Shown: in pieces, positions 10,080 to 20,473 of the stretch
Layout of the letters: each line of letters begins with the position of its first letter
How positions within the stretch are numbered: the first letter of the stretch is position 1
Assembly (NCBI GenBank): GCA_014281115.1
Contig: JACONQ010000014.1
Location: 620,001-684,000, forward strand
Direction: 5' to 3'
Length of the DNA stretch: 64,000 nucleotides
Source: Laburnicola sp. R22_1
Lineage: Eukaryota; Ascomycota; Dothideomycetes; Pleosporales; Didymosphaeriaceae
Translations under genes and position numbers: made by a program
Notes under the pieces: generated by a model
The model's input: the letters and a program-made list of their open reading frames with translations, nothing else
What the model was told of the DNA's origin: nothing
Database searches by the model: none

Positions 10080-10887
10080 AGATGGCAGACAGCGCCATGC
10101 GTTGATATATTGCACGGTGAAACGTGCATGGCATCTACGTGCAGTGACCTGAAGAATATCGGGTTTGATTTACAGATTTCTTTTCGCAAAGGAACACGAT
10201 TGCTTTCTCCGACGCTTGCGACCTGCATTTCGGTTTGTTTGCTTTGGTTGGACATTTGATACCCCTTCGAGCACCTGACGCATCTCAATCCATGGAGCAT
10301 TTCACGCAGTATCAAGAGCCTGACAGCGTCACACACTTACACGACGTTACGATGCATAAAGGAGGCCTTCAATGACTCAACGAGACCGTATTATTCAGTC
10401 TTCTATATTAGCAATTGCATGTTCTATTTATCTCTTCATACTTGTTGTTATCCAAATACATAGGCGTCTGGGGCATCATCATATTGTTCTTTGGGCAGAT
10501 GGAGACGGTATAGTATATCCACCTCCATGCACATGCATCTAGCGTACTGTACTGTGAGCTGATTGGTGGCATGAACCACAGACGTAGGTCTGCCGAGCTG
10601 CAGTAACTAGCAGTGGGCCTACATGAAGCTACACTTCAACTACCATCGCACCTGCTCACTCGCCCAAACTGCTCTCGCTATTCTGCTCTCTACCCCACAA
10701 TTCCTCCGTGATATCGCGCCGCCTTGACGTCACCCCCGCTCCAAACCGAAAAACCACTCCTCCATCCCCTCTCTACCACACAAAAATAAACCAGCCTCCC
10801 CTAACGCAACAAATTTCCTCCCACCAATTCAAACCAATTAACCCCTACCATTGTACTTCCTAAGCCCCCGCCTCCCCCCCTCCAAAC
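10080..10887. other. Intergenic, 808 bases
   Basis: This holds the 3' flank of the pseudokinase gene and the upstream region of the mannitol dehydrogenase gene. The last 200 bases are strongly pyrimidine-rich (CT/CCT runs), as is common in fungal core promoters. No gene was recognised. Confidence 0.45.
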
Positions 10888-12050
10888 ATGTCCATGACCA
10901 TCTCCGAATGCGCGACCCCGCGCCCCGCCCTCCCCGTCCCCCCAACCCCCACCAACGTCTTCTCGCAACTCAGTCTAAAAAACCGCATCTGCCTTGTAAC
11001 CGGGGCGTCGGGCGGGATCGGGTCGGCGGTCGCAACCGCCTACGCCGAAGCCGGGGCGCACCTCGCGCTCTTCTACAACTCGAGCCGGGAGGCTGCTGAG
11101 GCGCTCGCGGCGTCGCTGGTGGATATGCATGGCGTCAAGGCTGTGGCGTATCAGGTCGATGTTCAGGAGCCGGAGGCGGTGGAGAGGGGGATGAGGCGCG
11201 TGGTGGAGGAGTTTGGGGGGTTGGATGTTGTGGTTGCGAATGCGGGGATGGCGGTTAGTAAGGGGTTGGTTGAGATGAGTGTGGAGGAGGTGAGGGGGGT
11301 GAATCGGGTGAATGCTGAGGGGGTGGTGAGTTACTTTTTCTTTTGGGTTTACTTTTGTGGTGGTTTATGTCTAGTGAACATGACTTTCCTCTTTTTTTTG
11401 TTTCTCTTCACCAGTCGTCTATTTCTCTTTCCTTCGCTCCTATATATACCCAAGTCTCCTCCCCACCCCCATCCACCACCCTCCAACCCCGCCAAACGCC
11501 AAACCCAATAAATAACCGCCATTAACACCCCCCATCCCCTAGGTCTGGACCGCCAAATACGCCGGCACAATCTTCAAAAACCAAGGCCACGGCAACCTCA
11601 TAATCACCAGCTCCATAAGCGCCCACATCGTCAACGTCCCCATAGACCAACCCGTACGTCCCCCTCCCCTTCCTTTCCCCCTCACCCTTCAATGAACACA
11701 CACCACACACCCTCCTTCTCCCCTTTTCTCCCCCTTCCCCTTCCCCTTCCCCCGACTAACACCCCCCAAAGATCTACAACGCAACCAAAGCCTACATCTC
11801 GCACCTCGGCAAATCCCTCGCGGTAGAATGGCGCGCCTTCGCCCGCGTAAACGTCGTGTCCCCCGGCTTCTTCAACACCGCCATGGGCGCCTCGCCGCAA
11901 GTCATCAACGAAGCGCATCGGATGACGCCGCTGGGCAGACAGGGCGACACAAAGGAGATTAAAGGATTGTTTTTGTATCTGGCCAGCGATGCGAGTAGTT
12001 TTCAGACGGGGAGCGATGTCGTTATTGATGGGGGGTATGTGCTGCCTTAA
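10888..12050 (+). CDS. MtDH: NADP-dependent mannitol dehydrogenase-like SDR (Alt a 8 / Cla h 8 type)
   Basis: Exons 10888-11325, 11543-11653 and 11772-12050 encode 275 residues; the introns are 217 and 118 bases, both phase 0. This is a classical short-chain dehydrogenase. It has the cofactor motif TGASGGIG at about residue 39, NAG in the fourth strand, the catalytic Ser in TSSISAHIVN and the catalytic YNATK directly after the second intron. The C-terminal SPGFFNTAMGASPQVINEAHRM and LYLASDASSFQTGSDVVIDGGY are close to fungal mannitol/sorbose-type dehydrogenases, which interconvert mannitol and fructose with NADP(H) in the cytosol. These proteins include known mould allergens. Length matches the family (about 266) apart from a slightly longer N-terminus. 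Confidence 0.88.
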
Positions 12051-12409
12051 GAGGAGGGAAGGAGAGGGTAGAGGAGTGCTGACTACTGCAGCTGAAGGAG
12101 GGGATGTCGGTTGCTTGATGATCTGGTTTGGATAAAGTGCATTGTATTGTATTTGCGCTGATTCGCTTCGTGGATTTAGATATAGTGGCACGACACGGAA
12201 GTGTAAAGCAAAAACATAGGTTGCGAAACATCAGCGTTGCAATATGATATACAGATTATCAAATGTATTCTGCTCTCGATACTCACAAGGACAGATCGCT
12301 GTCCGAGACAGAGCACTGCTCCGGACAGCGCGGAATGTCAGACTCCACCCAATGCAACAGGCCCAATACAATCCAAGTCAAATCTTACAGGTGCTACACA
12401 TCTGGCAAA
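12051..12409. other. Convergent 3' region, 359 bases
   Basis: The region lies between the ends of the mannitol dehydrogenase (plus) and CAP (minus) genes and presumably contains both 3' untranslated ends. No other feature was seen. Confidence 0.5.
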
Positions 12410-14194
12410 CTAGCCGGCATGCTCCACGATCTCGTTTACAAGTTTACCGTTCTTAATGTACGTTCGAATCTGTTCCGGAACCGGGTTCTCGACGTAATCG
12501 TCTTCAGTAGGTAGATTGATGTTGACGCTCGACGACTTGCTACTGAGGATCTCCGTGTTGGTGGATTCTTTGCCTAGGTAGATAGTGGCGCCGTCGACCT
12601 GGTCCAGGAGAAGAGTTGGGAGAGTACCGACGACTTGGAGGGCGAACCTCGGGCATTTGATGACATCGATGGAGCTGACGAGAGAATCGATCACGATGGA
12701 GGTCTTTTCAGAGTTGTCGATAGAAAGGGCGTTGGCCTTGCCGTTGATCCGGATGGTGGTATTCTTGCACCGTGAGATGAGGATGGACTGGTTAATTTCA
12801 GCGTCGATTTCCACCACCTCGGCAGGGCTGTCAAAATAATCCTGGGCAAAATGAGCAATCGATATCTGCTGCTGTGGGTCTCGCACTCACTATTATCCAC
12901 TTGTTCCCATCCAACTCCTTCTTCGGCGGCTTCCTAGTCCGCATGCTTTCGGGCTTGGGCTTCTTTCCAGGTGGTGCAGGGCTCTTACTTCGCAGGGAAC
13001 CATTGCTGTCGCTGCGGTTCGGAACGGGTGCATTGACTCGTAGCGTGGGGTTCTTGTGTGTCATTTGGCTTGGGTCCACCTTCTTTAGACCTTTGGTAAC
13101 ATTCTCGCCCTTGTTCAAGTCGTCGAACACGGCCCCCATGTCCGGTGCCGCTTTCTTTGAAGCCGGAGGAGGCAGTGCACCTGGTGGCGGCGGAGGACCG
13201 GGAGGTGGCGGGATGCCTCCAGCAGGAGGCGGCGGTGGAGGTGGGACAGTAGAGCGCAATGGTGCTGACGGACCGTTCTTGATCTGCTTGGCAGCTTCTT
13301 TGGCATCGATGCCGTCCTTGTTCCAAGCAATACCTGAAGGATGGAATTTCTTCACATACTCCGAGAGCGACTTGAATAGCTTGTAGTATGCCCGAACCCA
13401 CTCGACGTTGGTCTTGTCCGGCCTGGGAGGGTTAGCCATAACGAACCAAAGTGTCTGTGGCTCCTTACTTGTCCTTGAATTCGGTGAGAACCTTGTTCCC
13501 TGCCATCTGGGCGCCACCAAAAAGCTCGTTCAAATACTCGTAGGGCTTCGGGCTTCCCTCCACCGTCACCCAGCCCAGAGCCCAAGCACTATCCGCCACC
13601 ATGATCAACGGCTGTTGCAGGCCAGGCTCCCGGTTGCCCTGACGGATCTCGTCGACCTCTCCTATGGCGGCCTGGAGATCTTTGAGGATCTCGGTGTTGG
13701 TCGAGATGTCGGGCTTCTTCGCCTTGGCCGCGATGAAGAGGAACTCTCTCTGGGCCGCAAAAGCCTGCTGGACCGCCTTCGCCTGGCCATGGATGACATT
13801 GCCTAGTTTGCTGCTCAGCTCCAGCCACGGCTTCAGGTCGTCGTTGAGGATGGTATCGAAGGCTTCGACGGAGGGGGGCAAGCTCTCGGCAGCTTTCGCG
13901 GCGGGGGCTACGCCTGTTGCGACAGCCGGCGGTGCAGAGGAGCCAGTGGGGACGTTTGCGTCGTAGCCGACAGAGGTGGATGCGATGTCCTCGAGTCGAC
14001 TTGTTGCTGCTTCGAGCCTAGAGAATGCAGCCGTCAGTCGGGTTCCTGGCAGGGCAACGGAGCCGCTCCGGCCGAGCATGCTTCTCTCGGGGGCCACCAT
14101 GTGTGTATCTGCTGGAGAGGCGTGGAAAGCTGGCGACAACATACCTTTTAATAAGGGTCTGAAGGTTGTGCATGCCCGTGGTGTTCTGTGCCAT
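12410..14194 (-). CDS. SRV2: Adenylyl cyclase-associated protein (CAP/Srv2)
   Basis: Four exons (14145-14194, 13469-14017, 12891-13422, 12410-12841) encode 520 residues. The introns are 127, 46 and 49 bases. The tiny first exon gives MAQNTTGMHNLQTLIKR and joins to LEAATSRLEDIA, recreating the N-terminal RLE motif that binds adenylyl cyclase. The helical folded domain follows (PWLELSSKLGNVIHGQAKAV, PKPYEYLNELFGGAQM). Next is a polyproline tract (about residues 290-325) that binds profilin and SH3 proteins. A WH2-like linker and the C-terminal beta-helical CARP domain (INQSILISRCKNTTIRINGK) complete it. The protein recycles actin monomers with cofilin and supports Ras-cAMP signalling. Length and domain order are normal. 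Confidence 0.93.
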
Positions 14195-14537
14195 GGTATG
14201 CGGCTGCTCTGTTCGCGACGAGCCAGGAGCTGCGACTACAAGGTAGGGGGCCGGGGACGGGTAGCTGCAGACCGGGGCTTGTCTTCTAGAAGGGTTCGAT
14301 GCTAGGAATATGGGAGCGGAGCCGGGGCGGCGTAGGGCGCGAAGAACGTGTGCGGGTGCAGGTGCAGGTGCAATGCAACAGAGGTGGAGCTGGTACCTGG
14401 AAGTTGGGAACCATGCGAAGGGACGCGAGCGTGCCAAGCCCCGACGTACCCAGCGCCCGCCATTCAGTCTCCATGCGTCAGCATCCTCTTCGACAGCGAG
14501 ACAGCTAGACCCAGACATCCATGGCCCATTGACCATC
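14195..14537. promoter_or_regulatory. Divergent promoter region between CAP and the pfkB kinase
   Basis: These 343 bases separate the CAP start (14194, minus) and the Mak32-like start (14538, plus). The region must hold both promoters. No specific binding site can be assigned. Confidence 0.4.
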
Positions 14538-15697
14538 ATGGCGCGAGATGCAGGAGACGTCGATTTCTGCACGCTGGGCATGTTTATAATTGGTACCTGA
14601 AGCACTGCATCGTCTCTGTGGCTACCATTTAATCCGTTCCAGACGAAATCGAGTTCGCACCACCAAAGCCGCCCGAGAGGGACATACTCGGTGGGGCGGG
14701 CTCGTACTCTGCGCTCGGTGCGCGTATACTCTCGCCGCCCCCACGATCCAAAGCCGTGGGATGGATCGTGGATTGCGGCTCTGACTTTCCGTCTCAGCTT
14801 CGAAAAACCATCGCCAGCTGGGAAACTGCGGTTCTTATTCGCGAGACGCCAGATCGGCTGACCACGCGTGGATGGAATGGTTATGGCGAAAACGAGCATA
14901 GAGGTAGGTCTGTTTGACCGCACTCTGGGTTGAGCGCCTGCTGATGTGGTGCAGCCTTCCGTTACACGACCCCAAAATTGCGTCTCGACCACCGTGCTCT
15001 GGCTAACACACAACTACTCTGGTCCAAGTCTTTTCACCTCATCTGTTCGCCACTGCGATGCATTGACCTGGTTGAGAACATACTAGCGTTGCGCAATCAA
15101 TCTGGGAACACGCAATCGCCACGTCCCCTCTTCGTCTGGGAGCCCGTGCCGGATCTCTGTACGCCAGAGGAAGTAGAGAAGTGCTCCAAAGCGCTTAAGC
15201 ATGTTGATATAGTTAGTCCCAATCATTCTGAGCTTGGCGGCTTTTTTGGGGCAAACACGAATGGCGAGAGCCACGTAGACTATCGGTTGATCGAACGGCT
15301 GTGTGAGCAGTGGTTGCAAAGCGGCATTGGTGTAGATGGGCAGGGTGGTATCGTCGTCAGAGCAGGCAAGGATGGGTGCCTTGTGGCTCGCCCAGGTCTC
15401 CGCAGGTGGCTGCCTGCGTACCATCAAGTGGCGGAAAAAGTAGTGGATCCTACTGGCGGGGGCAATGGGTTTCTGGGAGGATTAGCAGTCGGATTAGTGA
15501 GAGGCGGTGCGACTGCTTGGCTAGACAACATAGAAGAGGCTGCGATATGGGGGTCCGTCTCAGCAAGCTTTGCGATTGAACAGGTTGGGATGCCCGCCTT
15601 GTCGCACACCCCAGGGGGCGAGACCTGGAACGGTGTTCATGTCGAGGATAGGCTTTCAGAATTCAAAGGAAGGCTGGATAGATATGTACAGCCTTAA
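14538..15697 (+). CDS. pfkB-family carbohydrate kinase, Mak32-like
   Basis: Exons 14538-14592, 14643-14903 and 14955-15697, with introns of 50 and 51 bases, encode 352 residues. The first exon reads MARDAGDVDFCTLGMFII. The second carries DILGGAGSYSALGARIL, the glycine-rich pfkB N-terminal signature, and TTRGWNGYGENEHR. The third carries FVWEPVPDLCTPEEVEKC, VSPNHSELGGFFG and the C-terminal motif DPTGGGNGFLGG. That motif corresponds to the pfkB DTxGAGD loop with Asn where the catalytic Asp usually sits, as I recall for Mak32-type proteins. It may therefore be a weak kinase or a non-catalytic relative. In yeast Mak32 is linked to killer-virus RNA maintenance; a role in this fungus is not known. 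Confidence 0.8.
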
Positions 15698-15855
15698 CGT
15701 GCTCCAGCACTCCGTTGCAGGCCCCTCCACTGATTCCCCCATTATCCTTCTATTTCTCCCCCTTTACTTTGCTCTCGTGTTCGATGATTTGCTTGCTCCA
15801 ACTAGACAGCCGTCAGCTTCTCTTGTACTTGTTGTTCCGAGGTAGGGGAGCCGTA

Positions 15856-16118
15856 CTACCGGCTCGGGAAGAATCTGTGCTGCTCGGGCATCTTGTCGCG
15901 GTACTCGAGGTTTGCGCTGGCCATCCAGACCATGCCGACGATGCCGACGACGACGCCGCCCATGAGCGCCGTGTTGGCCTTCCAGTTCGCGGGCTGGGCG
16001 TACCAACCACCGGCCGGCGACCAGACGTGCTTGGGGTACCTGGGCAGTAGCAGGTCAGAAGTGCATGGTACGCAGAATTGGCGCAGTGCTCTTACGGGAT
16101 CTTTCCTCCGCCGCCCAT
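15856..16118 (-). CDS. Small mitochondrial single-TM protein, possible complex I accessory subunit
   Basis: Two exons (16096-16118 and 15856-16039) are joined across a 56-base intron and encode 68 residues. The sequence begins MGGGGKIPYPKHVWSPAGGW. After YAQPANWKANT comes one membrane helix (ALMGGVVVGIVGMVWMASA) and the tail EHRFFPSR-like EQHRFFPSR. This matches a short protein conserved across filamentous ascomycetes that I associate with NADH:ubiquinone oxidoreductase accessory subunits; that link is from memory and moderate. The gene is head-to-head with the mitoribosomal mL44 gene, 225 bases apart, which supports a mitochondrial role. Confidence 0.72.
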
Positions 16119-16343
16119 TGTGAGTTGTAGTTGTGTGGGTATGGGCGTTCGTGCCGCTCCCGTGAGGTTGCGGGCTAGTGCGCGCCTGCCTGACTAAGCG
16201 GGCCCGAAATTTTGGAAGTTGCAACCAGCGGAGCTCCAGGACAGGAGCAGGAGACACACGACCGCCCAATTGCGTCCCGCGTCCAGCGTGCAGCCTTCCT
16301 CCGTCTTCTTCACTCCCTCCGTTTCTCTTCTGTCGTGTCATTA
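16119..16343. promoter_or_regulatory. Bidirectional promoter of two mitochondrial genes
   Basis: These 225 bases separate the divergent starts of the small membrane protein (16118, minus) and mL44 (16344, plus). The short shared region suggests co-expression. No specific site is assigned. Confidence 0.45.
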
Positions 16344-17570
16344 ATGAAGCGAATACGCATATCGCCATGTGCCACCCAGCTGCTGGCCCAGAGTGCTCCG
16401 CGCCGCCCGCTATGTCCCCATGCCACCGCCCTCCAGAGGGCCATGCCGCCGCATAATCACAGGATACAAGCGCGCTCCCAGGCTACTGTCGCCACGGAGA
16501 AGCCAGATGCCTCGAGCATTGTGACAGGAGCGCCCCCGACCAAGACCAAGACCAGGACGCACCCTCCAGCGGCCAAAAGGAAGCCAGCCGAACACCTCCC
16601 TTCGCCGCACCCCAGCGAGGCGGTGCGATCAACAAAGCTGGCAGCCCTGCGAGCCCGACTGTCACTGCCGCCGCGGTTTCCCCTCCAGACGCTCGCCCGC
16701 ACCCTCGTGCATCCCTCGGCCGACCCCGATCCAGCCTTCAACAATGCCTCGCTGTCCATCCTCGGCGGCAATCTCCTGGCCTACTACACCACCGAACACA
16801 TACTGTGCAACTACCCACGCCTGCCCTCCGAAGTTGTCTTCGCCGCCCAGAACGCGTACGTGGGGCCGAAGGCCCTGGCTACCATTGCCAGCGAATGGGG
16901 CATCGAAGCCGCAGCATTTCCAGGAGGCGAAGTAGACCCGGGACTGCTGCAATACAAGCGGCTGACACCTGGAGAGGACGTTCCTGCGTTGCTGAAACGG
17001 CAGGCTCCGTGGCGGTGGAATGTCACGACAACACACAGGATCATGGCGACCGACGAGTTTGGGTCCGCTGCGGCGCCACCGACCCCCCATGCTCTAACCA
17101 GAATACCAGTGCCGATGCATGAGGCTGCACAATCTTTTGTGCGCGCCTTGTTCGGATCATTACATTTGCACCTGGGAGCACCGCTCGTGAAGCGCTTCTA
17201 TAAGAATCACATCCTCAGCCGACATCTCGACGTCTCGAAAATGTTCGATTTCCGAACGCCCACCCGCGATCTTTCCCGTCTTTGCGCAAGAGAAGGCTTC
17301 GAGCCACCCGTCGCGCGCTTGATCTCGGAGACCGGTCGACTAAGCAATCATCCCGTGTTTGTGGTTGGCGTGTACAGTGGAAAGGACAAGCTCGGAGAGG
17401 GTGCCGGGAGCTCGTTGGACGAGGCAAGATTCCGCGCAGCAGCAGCCGCCCTGAAGTCATGGTATCTATACCGACCAGTAGAGGTCACCGTACCGAGCAG
17501 TACCGAGGGCGAATTGGATACGAGCAATTGGCGCCCCAACATGGTGGACTGTGGTGAGGTGATTGTGTAA
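16344..17570 (+). CDS. MRPL3: Mitochondrial large-subunit ribosomal protein mL44 (MRPL3)
   Basis: I place the start at ATG 16344, giving 408 residues beginning MKRIRISPCATQLLAQSAPRR, a basic import presequence. The frame is open to 16212, but that start would consume most of the divergent promoter. The body has a degenerate RNase III fold: FNNASLSILGGNLLAYYTTEHIL, LPSEVVFAAQNAYVGPKALATIA and VRALFGSLHLHLGAPLVKRFYKNHIL. The acidic catalytic residues of true RNase III are not seen, as expected for mL44. A C-terminal double-stranded-RNA-binding-like region follows (FVVGVYSGKDKLGEGAGSSLDEARFRAAAAALKSWYLY). The protein is a structural part of the mitochondrial large subunit. It is intact and has no introns. 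Confidence 0.88.
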   Translation: MKRIRISPCATQLLAQSAPRRPLCPHATALQRAMPPHNHRIQARSQATVATEKPDASSIVTGAPPTKTKTRTHPPAAKRKPAEHLPSPHPSEAVRSTKLAALRARLSLPPRFPLQTLARTLVHPSADPDPAFNNASLSILGGNLLAYYTTEHILCNYPRLPSEVVFAAQNAYVGPKALATIASEWGIEAAAFPGGEVDPGLLQYKRLTPGEDVPALLKRQAPWRWNVTTTHRIMATDEFGSAAAPPTPHALTRIPVPMHEAAQSFVRALFGSLHLHLGAPLVKRFYKNHILSRHLDVSKMFDFRTPTRDLSRLCAREGFEPPVARLISETGRLSNHPVFVVGVYSGKDKLGEGAGSSLDEARFRAAAAALKSWYLYRPVEVTVPSSTEGELDTSNWRPNMVDCGEVIV

Positions 17571-18221
17571 AATCAGCTGTGCAACCACACTTTGGAGTTA
17601 TATTTGCGTTCGCTTTGGCATGCATGCACGGATGGAGGGTCGTTTCTCTTCAGTTGTGTATTTTCCAGACAAGAGATTGGGGACGAGAAAAGAAGAAAAG
17701 GAAGCGGGTGGCGGCGGGGGGAGGGCCGCTGCAATCGTGTCCGCGGTGGTTGTATAGGGAAGAGGCGCCATCTTCGCGCCATGTACCATATGTCACATCA
17801 GAGGAATACCATTAGGGAACCATGTGTAGAATATTAGCTACGTTGACCATTATTTTCCAGTTGGTGCTCTACGTCTGTGTTTCTACCATCATTTACCGCG
17901 TCGGACCCTCTTCTGGGACGTCTCGAACCAAGCGTAAGTCCACCCGCAACCGCTTCACTCTTGCCCCCTTCCCTTGCTCTTTTGACTTCAAAAAGTAGGC
18001 ACCATCAACGCCACCCCGATCCCATTCTGTGGCGCCATGATTTTATAATTCTACAGCCTTGGCGTGCTGCGCCACCATATCAAACACAAAAAGTATACGC
18101 CTACTCCGTTGCTAGTAAGTTCTCAAGTAATTGCTCACTGTCAAGGTAGACGCGCGGTATGTCTTCCGAGTACGCTGGTCTGGTAATCTCGCCATTGCTA
18201 ATGCAAATCCCTTCCACAGCC
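17571..18221. other. Intergenic, 651 bases
   Basis: This is the 3' flank of mL44 followed by sequence upstream of the APH-type pseudogene. Degraded 5' parts of the latter could lie here, but none could be read with confidence. No repeat was seen. Confidence 0.4.
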
Positions 18222-18998
18222 ATGGACGGAAGAGTAATAACCCCATAGGAACTTGCTCAAGCCAAGCGATTTGGAGAAATGCTCCCAGTCTACAAGGTGG
18301 ATGCAACAACCGTGGTCAAAACCGGAAGTTCAGTCCGACTAGCCAAAGCCGAAGCTATGAAAATGGTCCGCGAAAAGACGACTATCCCAGTGCCCAGAGT
18401 GTATAATGCATATACCGACCCTGCTACAGGCCATGCGCGAATCGTAATGGACTTGGTGGAGGGCGACCGCCTTGATGTCGCTTGGGAGAAGTTCAATGAC
18501 GAAGAGAAGCAGCTTGTCATTGAACAACTCCGCGACTTCTTCTCCCCCCAGCTCCGCAGAATCAACGCACCGTTTATTGGATCCGTCGATGGAACGGCCT
18601 GTGAAGATCCGCTGTTTCCAGACGAAATCGGCGCGTACGGGCCGTATGAGGACGAAGCAGCTTTCAACCAAGGCATTGTCGCCGTGATCAAGAAGTCTTT
18701 AACGGGCGGGTGGGCGAATACAGTGTCAGACATGGTCATCCCTCTGAAAGACCATGAGACTGTGATGACTCATGGGGATATATCTCCCAGGAACATCATA
18801 GTTCAGGGCACTAAAGTTGTTGCTGTTTTGGATTGGGAAATGTCGGGGTAGTTTCCAGAGTACTGGGAATATGTGAAAGCGCTCTACAGACCTGCTTGGG
18901 AGGAGGACTGGATCAAGGACAAGGCGGTGGATAGGATACTGGAGCCCTGCCCCATGGAACTGGCTGTTCTTCTTCGTGTGCATACCATAGACGGTTGA
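18222..18998 (+). pseudogene. APH-family (aminoglycoside phosphotransferase-like) kinase with two nonsense codons
   Basis: One frame runs from ATG 18222 to the stop at 18996, broken by TAG at 18246 and TAG at 18849. It contains ELAQAKRFGEMLPVYKVD, the ATP-lysine region TVVKTGSSVRLAKAEAM, VMDLVEGDRLDVAWEKF, the catalytic loop THGDISPRNIIV and VLDWEMSG. After the second TAG it continues with FPEYWEYVKALYRPAWEEDW, exactly where fungal relatives continue. All catalytic motifs lie between the two stops. A product started at ATG 18279 would give 190 residues but lack the C-terminal helices. The family phosphorylates small molecules or is of unknown function in fungi. It is either a recent pseudogene or two sequencing errors. 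Confidence 0.7.
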
Positions 18999-19109
18999 TG
19001 AGGGGGCAGCATGCGCTGGGGCTTGAGAAGCAATTCATCTACTTATCCAGGAAGATGTTGCGAGAGAGAAGGAAAGAGCCACAACATCTATCCCCCCTTC
19101 GCATGCAGC

Positions 19110-20473
19110 CTACAGACTGGAGCCGTGAGGGAGTTCCGCTTCAACGATCCCCTCACCACCACCAGGAGGAACCCAGAAATTAGTCAACATCAGCCCCGCC
19201 CTTTCAAGCAGCCTCTCCCACTGCGTCTCGGTCCTCTCCTGCGCCGCATGCATGGCCATCATCTGCAGGTCAAACCCCGCGGGAAACAACGGACAGTCTC
19301 GGTTGGGCAGAATAAACTCATTCAGCAGGAGCATTGAATAGCCGGGCTCCATCGCCGCGGCCGTCCGAGAAAGGATGTCGACACACACTTCATCCGACCA
19401 GTCGTGCATGATGAAGTGGAAGAAGTATATACGTGCTCCTTCGGTATGGTTAGTGTCCCTCTTATCGCGCGATTGTGCACGATACTGACCAAGAATAGGC
19501 TGCTGCGTGAAGAAGTCATACTCCACTCTTTCAACTCGGTCGTCGAGTTGCTTGATGTCGCCGATGACTGCAGGCAGATCCTCTAGTACAATCCTACCCT
19601 TGTAGTCTGAGAATTTCCTCCCGAAAGCCTGCACATCGTGGCCGCGTCCGCCCGCGATGTCGACTAGTAGGACGTCCGATTCGCCGGTACGTAGGTCCTT
19701 TGTCAAGATTCGTTGCTCGACTGGCCACCATTCGATCCAACTGGGTCGTGAGCCACGTATGCCTGACATGCAGGTGTTGAAGTTATCCATGACAGTGGGG
19801 CGTGTGCTCCAGTATTCAAACGTTTCCTTGTGTATGCCGAAAGCGTACTGAAACAGGCCGTTTCTGGGGTCTTCGGGCTGGTGGTATCCTTTGTCTCTGA
19901 AGAACCCAGGCATCTTGATAGCAGCTGTAGTACCTTGATCCCAGCTATTAGATTACATTAGTTTCTGACGCTTGACGTAGCAAAATAATGGATACTCACA
20001 AATGGATATGTGCAGCTTCAACTGGCGGAAGCAACATAGCTTTCGTAATGGGCGTCGGACTCCACACATTTTCGCTGGCTTCCTGGATAAATCCCAGCGC
20101 CGACAACGGGCGCAAGAGCCGCACAAGAAGACTTTCAGGACACGCGGATTTTTCAGACAACTCAGCCGCTGTTATACCCGTGTTTGCTCTTGCTATGTGC
20201 TTGAAGAGCTTCAGATCGATGGCGACGCGAGCCGCTGCGGCGAAAATTGGCTAACAACAAACAAAAGAGTGAGCAACTGGTCTATCAAAAATCGGGCGTA
20301 CACGGGCTCACATGAAAACATAATTCTATGGCAGCGTCCTCGGGCTTCTAGACTGCGAGGTGGAGTTTCTTCGACAACTGCAGTGTTGATGCGAGCGCCG
20401 ATGCGTCGGTCTCGAAGTCTGGGTGCCGGGAGAGCGAAGAGAGCGCTTGGATGAGAGACCGGGCTTCGGACAT
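19110..20473 (-). pseudogene. SAM-dependent O-methyltransferase with one in-frame stop
   Basis: Four exons (20312-20473, 20000-20250, 19490-19944, 19110-19438) splice cleanly with introns of 61, 55 and 51 bases. They would encode 398 codons, the normal length for fungal secondary-metabolite O-methyltransferases. Exon 2 has the winged-helix dimerisation region (AAELSEKSACPESLLVRLLRPLSALGFI). Exon 3 has the SAM motif VDIAGGRGHDVQAF and LEDLPAVI. Exon 4 begins the base-catalyst region (FFHFIMHDWSDE) and ends in ELPHGSSL. The only defect is TAG at 20348-20350 in exon 1, after KKLHLAV. No alternative ATG downstream would keep the N-terminal domain. The gene is about 5 kb from the PKS, on the same strand, and may be a lost tailoring enzyme. 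Confidence 0.75.
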
